In this document: in pieces, positions 12,210-20,084 of the stretch
Layout: each line of letters opens with the position of its first letter
Numbering within the stretch: the stretch's first letter is position 1
From: Streptococcus sanguinis SK1 = NCTC 7863
Lineage (GTDB): Bacteria > Bacillota > Bacilli > Lactobacillales > Streptococcaceae
Assembly (NCBI RefSeq): GCF_000194945.1
Contig: NZ_GL878509.1
Span: 140,208 to 204,207, forward strand
Reading direction: 5' to 3'
Length of the DNA: 64,000 nucleotides
The notes under the pieces: generated by a model
What the model was told of the DNA's origin: nothing
The model's database searches: none
What the model saw: only the letters and a program-made list of their open reading frames with translations
Translations under genes and position numbers: made by a program

Positions 12210-14186
12210 TTATTTAAGATTTTTAACAACTTCTGCTACATGCTCAACTGTAAAGCCGTATTCTTCCAGCACCTTGCCTGCTGGAGCAGATGCACCGAAC
12301 TGGTCGATTCCGATAACTGCACCGTCTAGACCGACATACTTGTACCAAGGTTGGCTAGCTGCCATCTCAATCGCTAGGCGGCGACGAACTGCATTTGGCA
12401 GAATTTCTTCTTTGTAGGCCGCATCTTGAGCATCAAAAAGTTCTGTTGATGGCACGCTGACCACGCGGATTTTAGCGCCTTCTGCTGCAAGTGCTTTAGC
12501 AGCTGCAACAGCCAAATTAACCTCAGAACCAGAAGCCAGCAAGATGGTATCGAAATCTGCTCCTGTTTCATAGACCACATAAGCACCTTTAGCTACCTTG
12601 TCAAAGTTTGTTCCTTCTTCAACTGTTAGATTTTGACGGGTCAAGACCAGAGCAGTCGGAGTAGATTGGCTCTTAAGGGCCAGATACCAAGCTGCCTGAG
12701 TTTCACGCGCATCTGCTGGGCGGAAAACAGTCAGGTTTGGAATGGCACGCAGACCAGCCAAATGCTCAATCGGTTCGTGAGTTGGGCCGTCTTCACCAAC
12801 TGCAATTGAGTCATGTGTGAAGACATAAGTCACTGGTAAACCTTGAAGGGCAGACAAACGGACAGCTGCCTTAACATAGTCTGAGAATACGAAGAAGGTA
12901 CCACCGTAAACACGAAGACCACCATGAAGCGCCATACCGTTGAGAATTGTTCCCATAGCAAACTCGCGCACACCAAATTGGATGTTGCGGTTGAGACGGT
13001 GGGCATCATCCTGCAGACCGTCTTCCTTGATGTAGGTCATATTGGAATGAGCCAAGTCAGCAGAACCGCCAAGGAAAGTTGGAAGCACCTTAGCTGCTGC
13101 ATTGAGGGCATCCTGACTAGAATTACGAGTCGCTTGAGAGAAGCCATTTTCAAGCACTGGGAAGTCTTCTGGTTTGATTTCTACTGGATCCTGACCACCA
13201 ATGATAGCTGCTACTTCTGCTGCCAATTCTGGATGGGCTTGCTTGTAGTCCTCTACCAGCTGTTTCCAAGCATCGTAAGCCGCTGCACCACGCTCCGCTA
13301 CATTTGTACGGTAGTCTGCATAGACTTCCTCAGGAATCTCAAATGGAGCATAGTCCCAGCCCAAGGCTTTACGAGTAGCTTCAGCTTCTTCTGCTCCCAG
13401 AGGCGCACCGTGCACTGCATTCGTTCCTTGCTTGTTTGGAGAACCGTAACCGATAACCGTCTTGACTTCAATCAAAGATGGTTTGCCGGAAGCTTTAGCT
13501 TCATTGATGGCTGCATCAATCGCTGCAAGGTCTGTTCCATCTTCTACCAAGGCAGTATGCCAACCATAGGCTTCATAGCGGGCACGAACATCTTCTGTAA
13601 AGGAATCCTTGGTCTCTCCATCTAGGTTGATATCATTTGAATCATAGAGAACAACCAGCTTGTCCAGCTTTTGTAGACCAGCGTAAGAAGCAGCTTCAGC
13701 TGAAACACCCTCCATCAAATCACCGTCACCACAGATGACATAAGTGTAATGGTCGAAAATTGGATAGCCTTCACGATTATACTTGGCAGCTAAGAAACGT
13801 TCTGCCTGAGCAAATCCAGTAGCTGTAGAAATACCCTGTCCCAGTGGGCCAGTAGTAGCATCAACACCAGCTGTGTGGCCAAACTCTGGGTGACCTGGTG
13901 TCTTAGAACCCCATTGGCGGAAGTTTTTGATTTCCTCCATGCTGACATCTTTAAAGCCAGACAGATGAAGCAAGGCATAAAGCAACATAGAGCCATGTCC
14001 TGCAGATAGGACGAAGCGATCGCGGTTAATCCAGTTTGGCTCTTCTGGATTGATACGAAGTTGTTTAGTAAACAAGTCATAAGCCATCGGTGCAGCACCC
14101 ATGACTACGCCAGGGTGACCTGACTTAGACTTTTCAATCGCGTCAATCCCTAAAAAGCGAATGGCATTAACTGATAATTGTGACAT
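12210..14186 (-). CDS. tkt: Transketolase
   Basis: Thiamine-diphosphate enzyme of the pentose phosphate pathway that moves two-carbon units between sugar phosphates. Normal length of 658 residues. Seen in order: the ThDP pyrophosphate domain with [15 protein letters not shown] (about 60-75) and the metal site [13 protein letters not shown]...DSND (about 150-190); the pyrimidine domain (about 350-530) with [15 protein letters not shown]; and the C-terminal domain. It is monocistronic. The promoter region carries a large inverted repeat, so it may be repressed or activated by a specific factor. Confidence 0.97.
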   Translation of the reverse strand: MSQLSVNAIRFLGIDAIEKSKSGHPGVVMGAAPMAYDLFTKQLRINPEEPNWINRDRFVLSAGHGSMLLYALLHLSGFKDVSMEEIKNFRQWGSKTPGHPEFGHTAGVDATTGPLGQGISTATGFAQAERFLAAKYNREGYPIFDHYTYVICGDGDLMEGVSAEAASYAGLQKLDKLVVLYDSNDINLDGETKDSFTEDVRARYEAYGWHTALVEDGTDLAAIDAAINEAKASGKPSLIEVKTVIGYGSPNKQGTNAVHGAPLGAEEAEATRKALGWDYAPFEIPEEVYADYRTNVAERGAAAYDAWKQLVEDYKQAHPELAAEVAAIIGGQDPVEIKPEDFPVLENGFSQATRNSSQDALNAAAKVLPTFLGGSADLAHSNMTYIKEDGLQDDAHRLNRNIQFGVREFAMGTILNGMALHGGLRVYGGTFFVFSDYVKAAVRLSALQGLPVTYVFTHDSIAVGEDGPTHEPIEHLAGLRAIPNLTVFRPADARETQAAWYLALKSQSTPTALVLTRQNLTVEEGTNFDKVAKGAYVVYETGADFDTILLASGSEVNLAVAAAKALAAEGAKIRVVSVPSTELFDAQDAAYKEEILPNAVRRRLAIEMAASQPWYKYVGLDGAVIGIDQFGASAPAGKVLEEYGFTVEHVAEVVKNLK

Positions 14187-14275
14187 TGGATTCTCCTTAT
14201 TTTTACTAAAATCTGTCCTGACATCAGAACAGGATAAACAATGGTCGTAGAAACGATAAAAATTGTCTCATATCT

Positions 14276-14304
14276 ATTATAAGAAAATTATCCCTATATC
14301 GCAA
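14276..14304 (-). promoter_or_regulatory. tkt promoter
   Basis: On the minus strand TTGCGA (14299-14304), a 17-base spacer and TATAAT (14276-14281). About 90 bases of leader precede the tkt ATG. Confidence 0.75.
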
Positions 14305-14316
14305 GATAGGGATAAT
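14287..14316. promoter_or_regulatory. 11-bp inverted repeat over tkt -35 (operator candidate)
   Basis: Two perfect 11-base arms, ATTATCCCTAT and ATAGGGATAAT, are separated by 8 bases. The dyad covers the spacer and -35 of the tkt promoter. This position suggests a transcription-factor site, not a terminator. The protein that binds is unknown. Confidence 0.6.
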
Positions 14317-14465
14317 CTCATCTTTTTTATAGATTTATTATAAATCTTGAAAACGGCAACAAAAAGACCAAGAATTACACAGGCGACTGTTCACTCTTGG
14401 ACTGTCAAAAAAATCTGCCCATAAGGACAGAAAAAGTAAGAAATTGAGCATCCTGCTCCTAAGTT

Positions 14466-14494
14466 TGACTGCGCCCACAGATTGTTTCATTAAG
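14466..14494. repeat. Direct repeat copy A upstream of tkt
   Basis: GACTGCGCCCACAG, then a near-identical TTGT-TCATTAAG tail, recurs at 14639-14666 (copy B). The 150 bases between them carry further related segments (CTGCATC.ATGC.TCTAA). This looks like a degenerate intergenic repeat and not a gene. A 73-codon open frame here (14444-14665) has no ribosome binding site. Confidence 0.55.
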
Positions 14495-14638
14495 TTTTTA
14501 CAGAACGTAGTTTTCGCTTACGCTCAAACTGCATCTATGCTTCTAAGCTCTGCTCGACTCTGCGAGCCGGCAATCGCTAAAAAAATAGCGGAACGTAGAC
14601 TTAGCTTGCACTCAGTCTGCATCAATGCCTCTAAATTC

Positions 14639-14666
14639 GACTGCGCCCACAGCTTGTCTCATTAAG
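14639..14666. repeat. Direct repeat copy B upstream of tkt
   Basis: Second copy of the 27-29 base repeat seen at 14466-14494, with three or four differences. See copy A. Confidence 0.55.
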
Positions 14667-14674
14667 AGACATAG

Positions 14675-14708
14675 AAAAACCCAGCTATCCAAATGGTTAG
14701 CTGGGTTA
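14675..14708. terminator. Bidirectional-type terminator
   Basis: AACCCAGCTA and TTAGCTGGGTT form a strong stem. On the minus strand it is followed by TTTTT, and it ends the small gene at 14735-14992. Confidence 0.75.
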
Positions 14709-14734
14709 GGGTTGAGCTACATCATAGTTTTAGA

Positions 14735-14992
14735 CTATCCTGCGGCCTTTTGATGAATGGTGATGCCGTATTTTTCATGGTTTTCTTCATACCAATTAAT
14801 TAAGGCCATCGCAGTTTGATAAGTAATGTTCTTAATTTTGCTGGTCCCTTTAGTTAAGGTCAGGATACTCATCTTGCTGATGTTTGCATCCGTCGCAATT
14901 CGATAACTAGTTAAGGTTCCATTAACTAACAACTGAACAACAGCCTCGACTTTCCTATAGTCAGGCATAGTTGTAATATCCAACTTTTTCAT
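14735..14992 (-). CDS. Small hypothetical protein, HTH-like
   Basis: I do not recognise this 85-residue protein. It is soluble, mixed-charge and predicted mostly helical. The stretch SYRIATDANISKMSILTLTKG (about 29-49) resembles a Cro/XRE-type helix-turn-helix (helix, DANISKMSI turn, recognition helix). The rest (ITYQTAMALINWYEENHEKYG) is helical. It may be a small DNA-binding regulator. It has its own terminator and a -10 (TATAAT) about 45 bases upstream of an ATG preceded by TAGGAGAGG. It borders an accessory region, so it could be a remnant of a mobile segment. Confidence 0.6.
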   Translation of the reverse strand: MKKLDITTMPDYRKVEAVVQLLVNGTLTSYRIATDANISKMSILTLTKGTSKIKNITYQTAMALINWYEENHEKYGITIHQKAAG

Positions 14993-15360
14993 AATTAAAT
15001 CCTCTCCTAAAATTTAATTTACTAATCCATTATACACTTTTTTCTGACATTTACATATATAAAAACTTGAAAATGTACAAAAAAATTAGAACACAATCTA
15101 TTGAAATGTCAACTTTTCATGTTTTATCTCCATTATCTAAAAAATTTAAAATGCCCAATTGTCATTTGCTGTCTTCCTCCAAATTATCTAAACATTTTTT
15201 AGAAGCCTAAATCATGCTAGTTCAGATTATGTGAGTGTCTTCCAACAGTTTTTTTAATTTTCTGAAAGCTGATGAAATACAGTATTGCGTTCCCGCATTT
15301 TACACTAGTCTGCTTTAGAGTTTTCAAGAAAAAACTTAAAAAATTTAGAGGAAAATAGCA
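14993..15360. other. AT-rich non-coding stretch
   Basis: About 370 AT-rich bases. On the minus strand there is a likely promoter for the 85-residue gene (TATAAT at about 15040) and a second possible TTGACA-N17-CTAATT upstream of it. No conserved ORF is seen. It leads on the plus strand into a small broken ORF. Confidence 0.4.
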
Positions 15361-15592
15361 ATGTTAACCTTTCTAAAAAGTAAGCAGCTTCATGAAGCCA
15401 GTATGTTAGTCTATCAGAGAGAACGGCAGTATCTAGAAGAAAACAAAGAGCAGATGACAAGTTATAGTTCTTATGCCCTTGCAAGTATTTCCAAATTATG
15501 AAATGGAGCACCAAGCCAATAGAAAGGTTTTGATAGAAGACTTGTATAAGGCTTATCAGCTCTTTCTCTGCTGCAGGAGCCTGTTCAAATGA
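15361..15592 (+). pseudogene. Frameshifted small ORF, unknown
   Basis: From ATG 15361, after GAGG nine bases upstream, a 46-codon frame runs MLTFLKSKQLHEASMLVYQR... to a stop at 15501. The next frame continues from about 15482 (QVFPNYEMEHQANRKVLIED...) to 15592 without an obvious start. Joined by one frameshift near 15480, they give about 76 residues of charged, helical protein. I do not recognise it. It is convergent with the LXG cassette and may be a decayed partner gene or a remnant of another module. Confidence 0.4.
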
Positions 15593-15593
15593 C

Positions 15594-15622
15594 AAAATCC
15601 GCCTCGCTAGAACGAGACGGAT
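15594..15622 (-). terminator. LXG cassette terminator
   Basis: On the minus strand ATCCGTCTCG and CGAGGCGGAT form a stem followed by TTTTG. It ends the five-gene LXG cassette. Confidence 0.75.
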
Positions 15623-15633
15623 GTAGCTGTGCA

Positions 15634-16044
15634 TTAAGGTGACTGAGATTTAGACTTCTGCTCTAGCCTCTTGGCTGAGGGGCTGTCTTTTCTGACCAGA
15701 TAAAGGCCCTCCTTGGAATTGGTCGGATCCTCCTTGAGCTTGAGCATGAGCAAATCCCCATTGTGGACATAGCTGTAAAGTTTAGACCCTAGCCGGATAC
15801 TGCCGGCCTTGCGGTCAATGCTGCCCTTCTCTTCCAGACCCTCTTTATAGAAGGTGACTTGCTGGTCTCTGATATTCAGAATCGTTTCCTTGTCCAAGCC
15901 ACTGAAGCCGTCTGCCCCATCCTCAATCTGGCGGTAATACACTCCGTCCAGACTGGCCTCATTCAGGCTGGCAAAGAGGAAGAGAGCTCCAAAAGCTAAA
16001 GCAAGGAGGACTAGGCCTGAGAAAATAATTGTCTTACGCTTCAT
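15634..16044 (-). CDS. Small membrane-anchored protein, candidate LXG immunity factor
   Basis: 136 residues. One membrane segment (about 5-27, IIFSGLVLLALAFGALFLFA) is followed by a small extracellular or outer-face domain of about 105 residues with alternating strands (DGVYYRQIEDGADGFSGL onward). I do not recognise a family. It is the last gene of the LXG cassette: its ATG overlaps the DUF4176 stop by 11 bases and AGGAG lies upstream. The position downstream of a toxin gene, plus membrane anchoring, suggests an immunity protein against a membrane-acting toxin. That is inference. Confidence 0.65.
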   Translation of the reverse strand: MKRKTIIFSGLVLLALAFGALFLFASLNEASLDGVYYRQIEDGADGFSGLDKETILNIRDQQVTFYKEGLEEKGSIDRKAGSIRLGSKLYSYVHNGDLLMLKLKEDPTNSKEGLYLVRKDSPSAKRLEQKSKSQSP

Positions 16045-16354
16045 CTGCCGCTCCTGCTCTTTCCGGGACGGTCAGCCTGGGATAGGGGATATCAGCTATC
16101 AGCTCGTCATAACGCTGGAGCAAATCCTGAAAAGTCACATCTACATAACCAACAAAGACCAGCCGCTCAATATCTTCTTTATTAAAAAAGATTAATTCTT
16201 TTCCCGTCAGACCGGAGGGCAGGATTACTGCTCCAAAGTCAAAGTAGCCGGTCTGTCCGTCAAGGGTCGTCACAGGAAACTGGCTGACAATCATCAGGGG
16301 TTGAGAACTGCCCTTAACCATGACTACACTTCCGATAGGTAATTGTTGCTTCAT
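16034..16354 (-). CDS. DUF4176 domain protein
   Basis: 106-residue soluble protein matching the DUF4176 pattern: LPIGSVVMVKGSSQPLMIVSQ at the start, then GYFDFGAVILPSGL and FFNKEDIERLVFVGY. Members are encoded in streptococcal and other Firmicute LXG loci, and some are suggested to be immunity proteins or chaperones. ATG 16354 follows AGGAG by 7 bases; a TTG codon just before it is not needed. It lies 17 bases after the toxin gene and overlaps the next gene. Confidence 0.75.
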   Translation of the reverse strand: MKQQLPIGSVVMVKGSSQPLMIVSQFPVTTLDGQTGYFDFGAVILPSGLTGKELIFFNKEDIERLVFVGYVDVTFQDLLQRYDELIADIPYPRLTVPERAGAADEA

Positions 16355-16371
16355 CAAAGTCTCCTTTCTCC

Positions 16372-17952
16372 TTAAGCCAGAGCAAGCGCTGGGAGGGCGA
16401 CTACAGGAGCTACTGTCACTGCAACTACTACAGCTGCAACTTCCAGACCATTCACGGTTTGCGCCCCCGTTTCAACCGAATTCACCGTTTTATTTCCATT
16501 CGAGTCTTTACTGATATTCGAGTCGACGCCATAGACTCCAACCATACCATTCCAGATATCAGTAGATACTTTAAGACCGGCCCCAGTATCGTGCTGCTCT
16601 GTTCCAGCATGTAGAGAAAGATTAATCTCCGGCATAGGGAGCCAACCTGTGTCTGTATTTAAGCCAACACTGCCATTGACACCAATATGATAGCCACCGA
16701 CACTGATTTGAGGACTGGCATTAAGCTTCCAGTCACTGGCATCTATATCAACAGAAGCCACACCCAAATCTACAGCTACTCCATTAAAAATACCATTATT
16801 TGTCTTGTACTTGAAAATACCAGGATCATCTTCTTCCACAGTTGTCGAGTATTTGGCATAGGTACTATATAACCAGCCTGTACTCCAGTCAGTCTTTTTG
16901 GAGTGTTCCAGGGTATTGGTATGACCAAAAAGAAAGTCCCAAAAGCCCGATGAACCACCGCTACTACCAGCAGCCTGTTTGGCAGCAGGCATAGCTACTG
17001 TTTGGGCACCAGTTTGATTGCCTGCTTGCTTCATAAAGCCCAGCATAGCCCCAGCCCACAGCCCATTGAAAGCAGCCTGCGAGAGACTACCAGAAGCCTG
17101 ATCTGCCTTGGCCTGGTCCAGTCGTACCTTGAGGATGGGATCAGCCTGCTGGACCGCTTCTTCCAGATGGCTGCGGAGGGCCTGCGGAATGTTCCGGCTG
17201 GGATAGCGCTCTAGATAGGCCTGGACAGCCTGGATATCCTCCGGAGTCAGCTCTTCACCGCTGTCTAGCTTATCCATGACCTTTTGAAAGGCAGCTTCAA
17301 CTGCTTTTTTGCTCTCCCAAGCTGTTTCAACAGTCTGGGTCCAGGTCATCCTGTCCGGACTAGGCAGGACAAAGCTGCCGTTAAAGTTTGCAAAGCCTTC
17401 TGTCATCAGGCTCAGAGCTTGGTCCAAAGCAGCAGCCAGCCCCGGCAGATTGTCGAAAATAGTGGCCGACGATGAATAAAAGGCCAGCAGTTTATTCAGC
17501 TTGTCCTGCAATTCATGACGTTTGTCCTGAGCTGCTGTAATGGCATTCTGGATGCTGCTTTTGGTAGAAGCAGCCACATCCTTCTGTTTATTGGCCTCGG
17601 TCAGAGCCTGATTTTGGCTGTCAATGGTCTGATCATAAGAAGCAATCTGACTCTCCAGGACATCCTGATCCAAACTCTCTTCTGCCACCTCACTGACATA
17701 ACGGCTGGGCAGATCGCTGCCAGCTTTGACCAGCTCTTCTTCAAAGAGAATCGCTGCCTTAAAGAGGGGAAGGAACATCCCCTGACAGTAGGTTTTAGCA
17801 CTGTCATATGCTGTTCCGGTCAGCCCGCTTTCCCCTGCAAAATTTTCCATGGCCTGCATGGCAGATTCATAAGCCGCGATCCTCACCTGGCTGGCAGTGG
17901 CCATTGACCCTGCCTGCTGGTTGGAAACGGGGAGTTCCATCTTAGCGCCCAT
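16372..17952 (-). CDS. LXG-domain type VII secretion effector (polymorphic toxin)
   Basis: About 526 residues from the ATG at 17952, chosen because GGAGG lies six bases upstream. The N-terminal 200 residues are helical, with the LXG-like layout (AAYESAMQAMENFAGESGLTG.AYDSAK onward), coiled-coil segments and a stretch rich in Q/A/K. A linker follows (about 330-350, ending GGSSGFWDFLFG). The C-terminal domain (about 350-526) is rich in beta strands and repeated V.LGVASVDIDAS-like units and ends in a hydrophobic, alanine-valine tail (AAVVVAVTVAPVVALPALALA). I do not recognise a known toxin fold. The tail suggests action at a membrane. No type VII export machinery is encoded in the window. Confidence 0.8.
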   Translation of the reverse strand: MGAKMELPVSNQQAGSMATASQVRIAAYESAMQAMENFAGESGLTGTAYDSAKTYCQGMFLPLFKAAILFEEELVKAGSDLPSRYVSEVAEESLDQDVLESQIASYDQTIDSQNQALTEANKQKDVAASTKSSIQNAITAAQDKRHELQDKLNKLLAFYSSSATIFDNLPGLAAALDQALSLMTEGFANFNGSFVLPSPDRMTWTQTVETAWESKKAVEAAFQKVMDKLDSGEELTPEDIQAVQAYLERYPSRNIPQALRSHLEEAVQQADPILKVRLDQAKADQASGSLSQAAFNGLWAGAMLGFMKQAGNQTGAQTVAMPAAKQAAGSSGGSSGFWDFLFGHTNTLEHSKKTDWSTGWLYSTYAKYSTTVEEDDPGIFKYKTNNGIFNGVAVDLGVASVDIDASDWKLNASPQISVGGYHIGVNGSVGLNTDTGWLPMPEINLSLHAGTEQHDTGAGLKVSTDIWNGMVGVYGVDSNISKDSNGNKTVNSVETGAQTVNGLEVAAVVVAVTVAPVVALPALALA

Positions 17953-18304
17953 ATCCAGCCTCCTTGTCTTCTGCTTCCAGAGCTTGTCTATACTGACCCT
18001 GGATGATCTCAATCTGACGGTCTAGCTTTTTTCTTTCCTTATCCAGCCGATCCTGACCATCCTGGATATCCAAATCCAGCAATCGGTGACTGTGCTCAAC
18101 CAGACCCATAATATCATAAAAATCCTGACTGTCCTTGGCCGTTAAGGGCAGGTAATTCAGCTCTCTCAAGGCCGAAAGTCCCCGGTCATAGAGATAATCA
18201 ATATCCTCTTCAAAGCGGTCTAGACGACGCTTTTGCTCCTCAGCCTTATCCAGTTTTTCAAATGCCTGCAGGCGTTCAGCAGCTAGAGTTTGGGAATTCT
18301 TCAT
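17942..18304 (-). CDS. DUF3958-like LXG partner protein
   Basis: 120-residue, almost fully helical, strongly charged protein with heptad-like spacing (LEKLDKAEEQKRRLDRFEED... ERKKLDRQIEIIQGQYRQAL). Its size, charge and position between a WXG-like gene and an LXG gene fit the DUF3958 (Lap2-type) partners that bind LXG proteins for export. Its stop overlaps the LXG start by 11 bases, so the two are translationally coupled. Confidence 0.7.
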   Translation of the reverse strand: MKNSQTLAAERLQAFEKLDKAEEQKRRLDRFEEDIDYLYDRGLSALRELNYLPLTAKDSQDFYDIMGLVEHSHRLLDLDIQDGQDRLDKERKKLDRQIEIIQGQYRQALEAEDKEAGYGR

Positions 18305-18316
18305 ACTACTTCCTCC

Positions 18317-18589
18317 TTATCCCTCAATATCCGCAGCCATTCCTTGGTCAGTCGCCTGAAATTCCTCTGCTACGCTTTGCAGGAGCTGACTGAAGCTTGT
18401 AATCTTACCGGCGATATCAGCTGACGCCGTACTGGAATGATCAATTTCCTCACTTGCCCGGCTATTTCCCTCCAAACGACTGATAGCATCCTTGTCAGGC
18501 TGAGATGCTGCACCTATCTGACTGGAAGCGGCTGAAAAGCTATTAGCATGGCTAGCTACTAGCCCATTATCACTTTTAATATCTGACAT
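18317..18589 (-). CDS. WXG100-like type VII secretion partner (TIGR04197-like)
   Basis: 90-residue helical-hairpin protein rich in Ser, Ala and Asp, with no cysteine. It resembles the TIGR04197 family of small type VII proteins (Lap1-type partners): two helices around a central turn (LEGNSRASEEIDHSSTA). It is the first gene of the LXG cassette, 12 bases before the DUF3958-like gene, with GAGGAG seven bases before the ATG and its own promoter. It probably pairs with the DUF3958-like protein on the LXG domain to present the export signal. Confidence 0.7.
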   Translation of the reverse strand: MSDIKSDNGLVASHANSFSAASSQIGAASQPDKDAISRLEGNSRASEEIDHSSTASADIAGKITSFSQLLQSVAEEFQATDQGMAADIEG

Positions 18590-18614
18590 TGCTTGCTCCT
18601 CTGTTTTTGCTTTT

Positions 18615-18643
18615 ATTTTATGACATTTATATTATAAGTTCAA
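18615..18643 (-). promoter_or_regulatory. LXG cassette promoter
   Basis: TTGAAC (18638-18643), a 17-base spacer and TAAAAT (18615-18620) on the minus strand, about 25 bases from the first ATG. Confidence 0.65.
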
Positions 18644-18664
18644 GTCTCCGCCTGCTTTTTAACC

Positions 18665-18702
18665 AAAAAGAAACAAGACTGATAAATAATTCCAATCTTG
18701 TT
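18665..18702 (-). terminator. Terminator after CPBP gene and remnant
   Basis: On the minus strand AACAAGA and TCTTGTT enclose a long loop, followed by TTCTTTTT. It separates the CPBP gene from the LXG cassette promoter. Confidence 0.6.
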
Positions 18703-18717
18703 AATTGCTAAACCTAC

Positions 18718-18861
18718 TTAATCTGGTGCTTTTAAAGCCTCTAATTTCCGCTTCCTAATGAGCAGAAACTCATTCTCCAGATCGCCTTCCAAATCTTTGA
18801 CAGCCAGATGATTCAAGCGAGATCCGGTAACATTATCAGGAATCTGCTTTTTATTACTCTG
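18718..18861 (-). pseudogene. In-frame C-terminal gene remnant after CPBP stop
   Basis: Directly after the CPBP TAA the same frame stays open for 47 codons (QSNKKQIPDNVTGSRLNHLA... ending RKRKLEALKAPD) before a stop at 18718. It has no start of its own. The composition is protein-like and unlike the hydrophobic CPBP sequence, so it looks like the tail of another gene left by recombination. It could also be a readthrough extension. The family is not recognised. Confidence 0.45.
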
Positions 18862-19740
18862 TTAGCTCGACTTTCCATACTCCAGTTTTTTTCTCCATTT
18901 CCGTATAGCTAGACCGACTGTAAAATAAAGAACGGTCGGAATCATCCCCACTGAAAGCGAGAAGAGGAAAGCTTGATTTTTTTCTACCGAGACAAAGCCT
19001 AGTAATAGTAAAGGATTTATAACCGCATCCTCCATAGTGTGCATAATTACCAGCGGCCAGACAGACTTAGTAATTCTAAAAATCTCTGTATACATGACCG
19101 TCCAGCATGCAACAGTTATCATCCCGATAAGGAAGAATGTAAACCTTCCAACCGGCAAGGTATTTTGGATTTCTCTCTCAGACAGAAGCTTCATAATGTA
19201 AGGCAGATGCCAAATCCACCAGATAAATCCAACAAGTAGATATAGTTTTAAGTCAGATAATTTTAATTTGATTAATTGATTGGTAAGATATGCCCTCCAA
19301 ACGGATTCTTCAAAAATATTTTTTATGAATTGAGCCCCTATCTGTGTGAGCAAGATTCCAAGATAGACCGTAAACTCAACCTTCACATCTGTCACTCTGA
19401 TGCCTTGTGTCATCAGTCCCAAGAGTATCACTATCATAGTAACAAGAGGGTAGACTAAAAAACTAATCAGATATAATTTTTTGTTATTCTTAAAATGAAT
19501 GGAAAAACCTGCCTCTTTCCAGCCGTCTCCGCCAAAGCTTCGAAGAAAGATGGTACAGATTAACGGAGTTACCAGCCAAATCAGCATCCCTAAAGAGCCG
19601 CTTCCTATCTCTGTTCCGATATTTTCGTAATGAGCTTGGCCAGTTACTTTATCAACAACATAACCAATCCTGCCACATAGGCTGCTGAGAATGGCGAAGA
19701 TAATGACATTGCGTTTAATTGTAGTTATGGACTGTTTCAT
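18862..19740 (-). CDS. CPBP-family intramembrane protease (Abi-like)
   Basis: 292-residue protein with about eight membrane segments. The CPBP/Abi motifs are present: FEESVWRAYL (EExxxR, about 159-168), FIWWIWHLPY (FxxxWxxxH, near 193) and VWPLVIMH (H, about 255). Together these give the paired glutamates and histidines of the glutamic-type intramembrane protease. Relatives include Rce1-like CAAX proteases and bacteriocin self-immunity proteins of lactic acid bacteria. AGGAG lies six bases before the ATG. Next to an effector cassette and small ORFs, a defensive or immunity role is plausible but not shown. Confidence 0.85.
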   Translation of the reverse strand: MKQSITTIKRNVIIFAILSSLCGRIGYVVDKVTGQAHYENIGTEIGSGSLGMLIWLVTPLICTIFLRSFGGDGWKEAGFSIHFKNNKKLYLISFLVYPLVTMIVILLGLMTQGIRVTDVKVEFTVYLGILLTQIGAQFIKNIFEESVWRAYLTNQLIKLKLSDLKLYLLVGFIWWIWHLPYIMKLLSEREIQNTLPVGRFTFFLIGMITVACWTVMYTEIFRITKSVWPLVIMHTMEDAVINPLLLLGFVSVEKNQAFLFSLSVGMIPTVLYFTVGLAIRKWRKKLEYGKSS

Positions 19741-19843
19741 AGCAGTCTCCTTTCGTCAAAAAATTATTCATCTCTCTTATTTGAGAGAAGCTAGGTTGAT
19801 TCGAGTCATCGACTGCTTCGGCAATATCAAAATTTTGTTTCAT
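19715..19843 (-). CDS. Possible 42-residue peptide overlapping CPBP start
   Basis: MKQNFDIAEAVDDSNQPSFS... reads for 42 codons and overlaps the CPBP start by 26 bases in another frame. It is acidic and polar, with the single cysteine in GDCYETV. An AAGG lies about 10 bases upstream. Just before it, a frame ending ...KPDLLRRYR stops at 19845, so this may be the end of a decayed gene instead of a peptide gene. A leader peptide or bacteriocin-like precursor is possible but weakly supported. Confidence 0.3.
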   Translation of the reverse strand: MKQNFDIAEAVDDSNQPSFSQIREMNNFLTKGDCYETVHNYN

Positions 19844-20023
19844 TTTACCGATACCTTCTAAGCAAGTCTGGCTTTTCTTCAGCATCAGGTTTCAATGTTT
19901 TTCTTTTTATATACCTAATAGAAACATTTCTTTTAAGTGATATCAAGGAGAATTTAGTTGAGATTTTGGGGTAAATGGTAATTTATTTCCAGAAAGGGGA
20001 GATATTTGTAATTCCTACTTAAC
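19844..20023. other. Non-coding stretch with a short open remnant
   Basis: On the minus strand a frame without a usable start reads ...SIRYIKRKTLKPDAEEKPD... and stops at 19845. It may be the tail of a lost gene. Nothing else is seen before the clpL terminator. Confidence 0.35.
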
Positions 20024-20059
20024 AAAAAAGACCTACCTTCATCTAAGAAGGAGATCTTT
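20024..20059 (-). terminator. clpL terminator
   Basis: On the minus strand AAAGATCTCCTTC and GAAGGTAGGTCTTT form a stem followed by TTTT. Confidence 0.8.
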
Positions 20060-20084
20060 GAAAAGTTAGTTGACTCAGTAAGCT

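Noticed and set aside
14444..14665. 73-codon plus-strand ORF
   Set aside because: It lies in a repeated non-coding block and has no ribosome binding site.
15305..15634. 109-residue minus-strand ORF after the LXG cassette
   Set aside because: It runs through the cassette terminator, has odd composition and overlaps the better-supported plus-strand ORF.
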